A DNA stretch of 5,926 nucleotides. It comes from Candidatus Poribacteria bacterium (GTDB taxonomy: Bacteria; Poribacteria; WGA-4E; UBA9662). The stretch is taken from assembly GCA_002729015.1 (NCBI GenBank), contig PBVO01000029.1, positions 1 to 5,926 of the forward strand. The letters run 5' to 3'. Position 1 is the first letter of the stretch. Each line of letters starts with the position of its first letter. Under the pieces are notes generated by a model. The model was given only the letters and a program-made list of their open reading frames with translations, ran no database searches and had not been told where the DNA came from. A program made the position numbers and the translations under genes. Below, piece after piece: positions 5,912 through 5,926 of this stretch.

Positions 5912-5926
5912 GGGGGACTATCCCCC
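5912..5926 (+). terminator. GC-rich hairpin after the GMC gene, probable terminator cut by the window edge
   Basis: GGGGG (5912-5916) pairs with CCCCC (5922-5926) around a five-base loop, beginning 25 bases after the stop codon. The right arm ends exactly at the window edge, so the stem may be longer (the left side continues as ATT) and a T-run cannot be seen. Position and stem strength fit an intrinsic terminator. Confidence 0.5.

Overview
The window looks like chromosomal DNA of a Gram-negative bacterium, most likely an alphaproteobacterium of moderate GC content (low-to-mid 40s percent by eye). The evidence is the CHASE2-type adenylate cyclase with its C-terminal P-x-x-DWDGV tail, a combination I associate mainly with Alphaproteobacteria, and the GMC-type flavoprotein. 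Clear Shine-Dalgarno sites precede the complete genes. I see no RNA gene, insertion sequence, CRISPR array or phage gene.

Left part (1-2897): two genes read rightward and probably form an operon, with 6 bases between them. The first is cut by the left edge. What remains is a Pro-Ser/Pro-Gly linker written in hexanucleotide repeats, then two copies of a short domain of the type 'YLxxNPDV ... HYxxFGxxEGR'. The second is a complete class III nucleotide cyclase with an extracytoplasmic CHASE2 sensor, three further membrane helices and a cytoplasmic catalytic domain predicted to make cAMP. The truncated protein could be an envelope partner of this sensor, but its N-terminal part is not visible.

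Middle (2898-4168): a short gap containing a weak hairpin separates the cyclase from a convergent gene for an FMN-dependent nitroreductase-family protein on the minus strand. To its right lies a 468-base AT-rich intergenic region shared with the divergent downstream gene. It holds an 18-bp imperfect palindrome, a possible operator, and a 76-codon open frame that I do not accept as a gene.

Right part (4169-5926): a complete GMC oxidoreductase, FAD-dependent, resembling the 5-hydroxymethylfurfural oxidase / choline dehydrogenase branch. It is followed at the window edge by a GC-rich hairpin, probably the start of a terminator.

The genes look mostly ordinary. The notable structure is at the left edge: a pure nine-copy AGCCCT tract whose complementary strand is a canonical G-quadruplex motif, and an 84-bp segment in the twin domains that is almost identical at DNA level while its flanks have diverged, which suggests gene conversion or recent segmental duplication.
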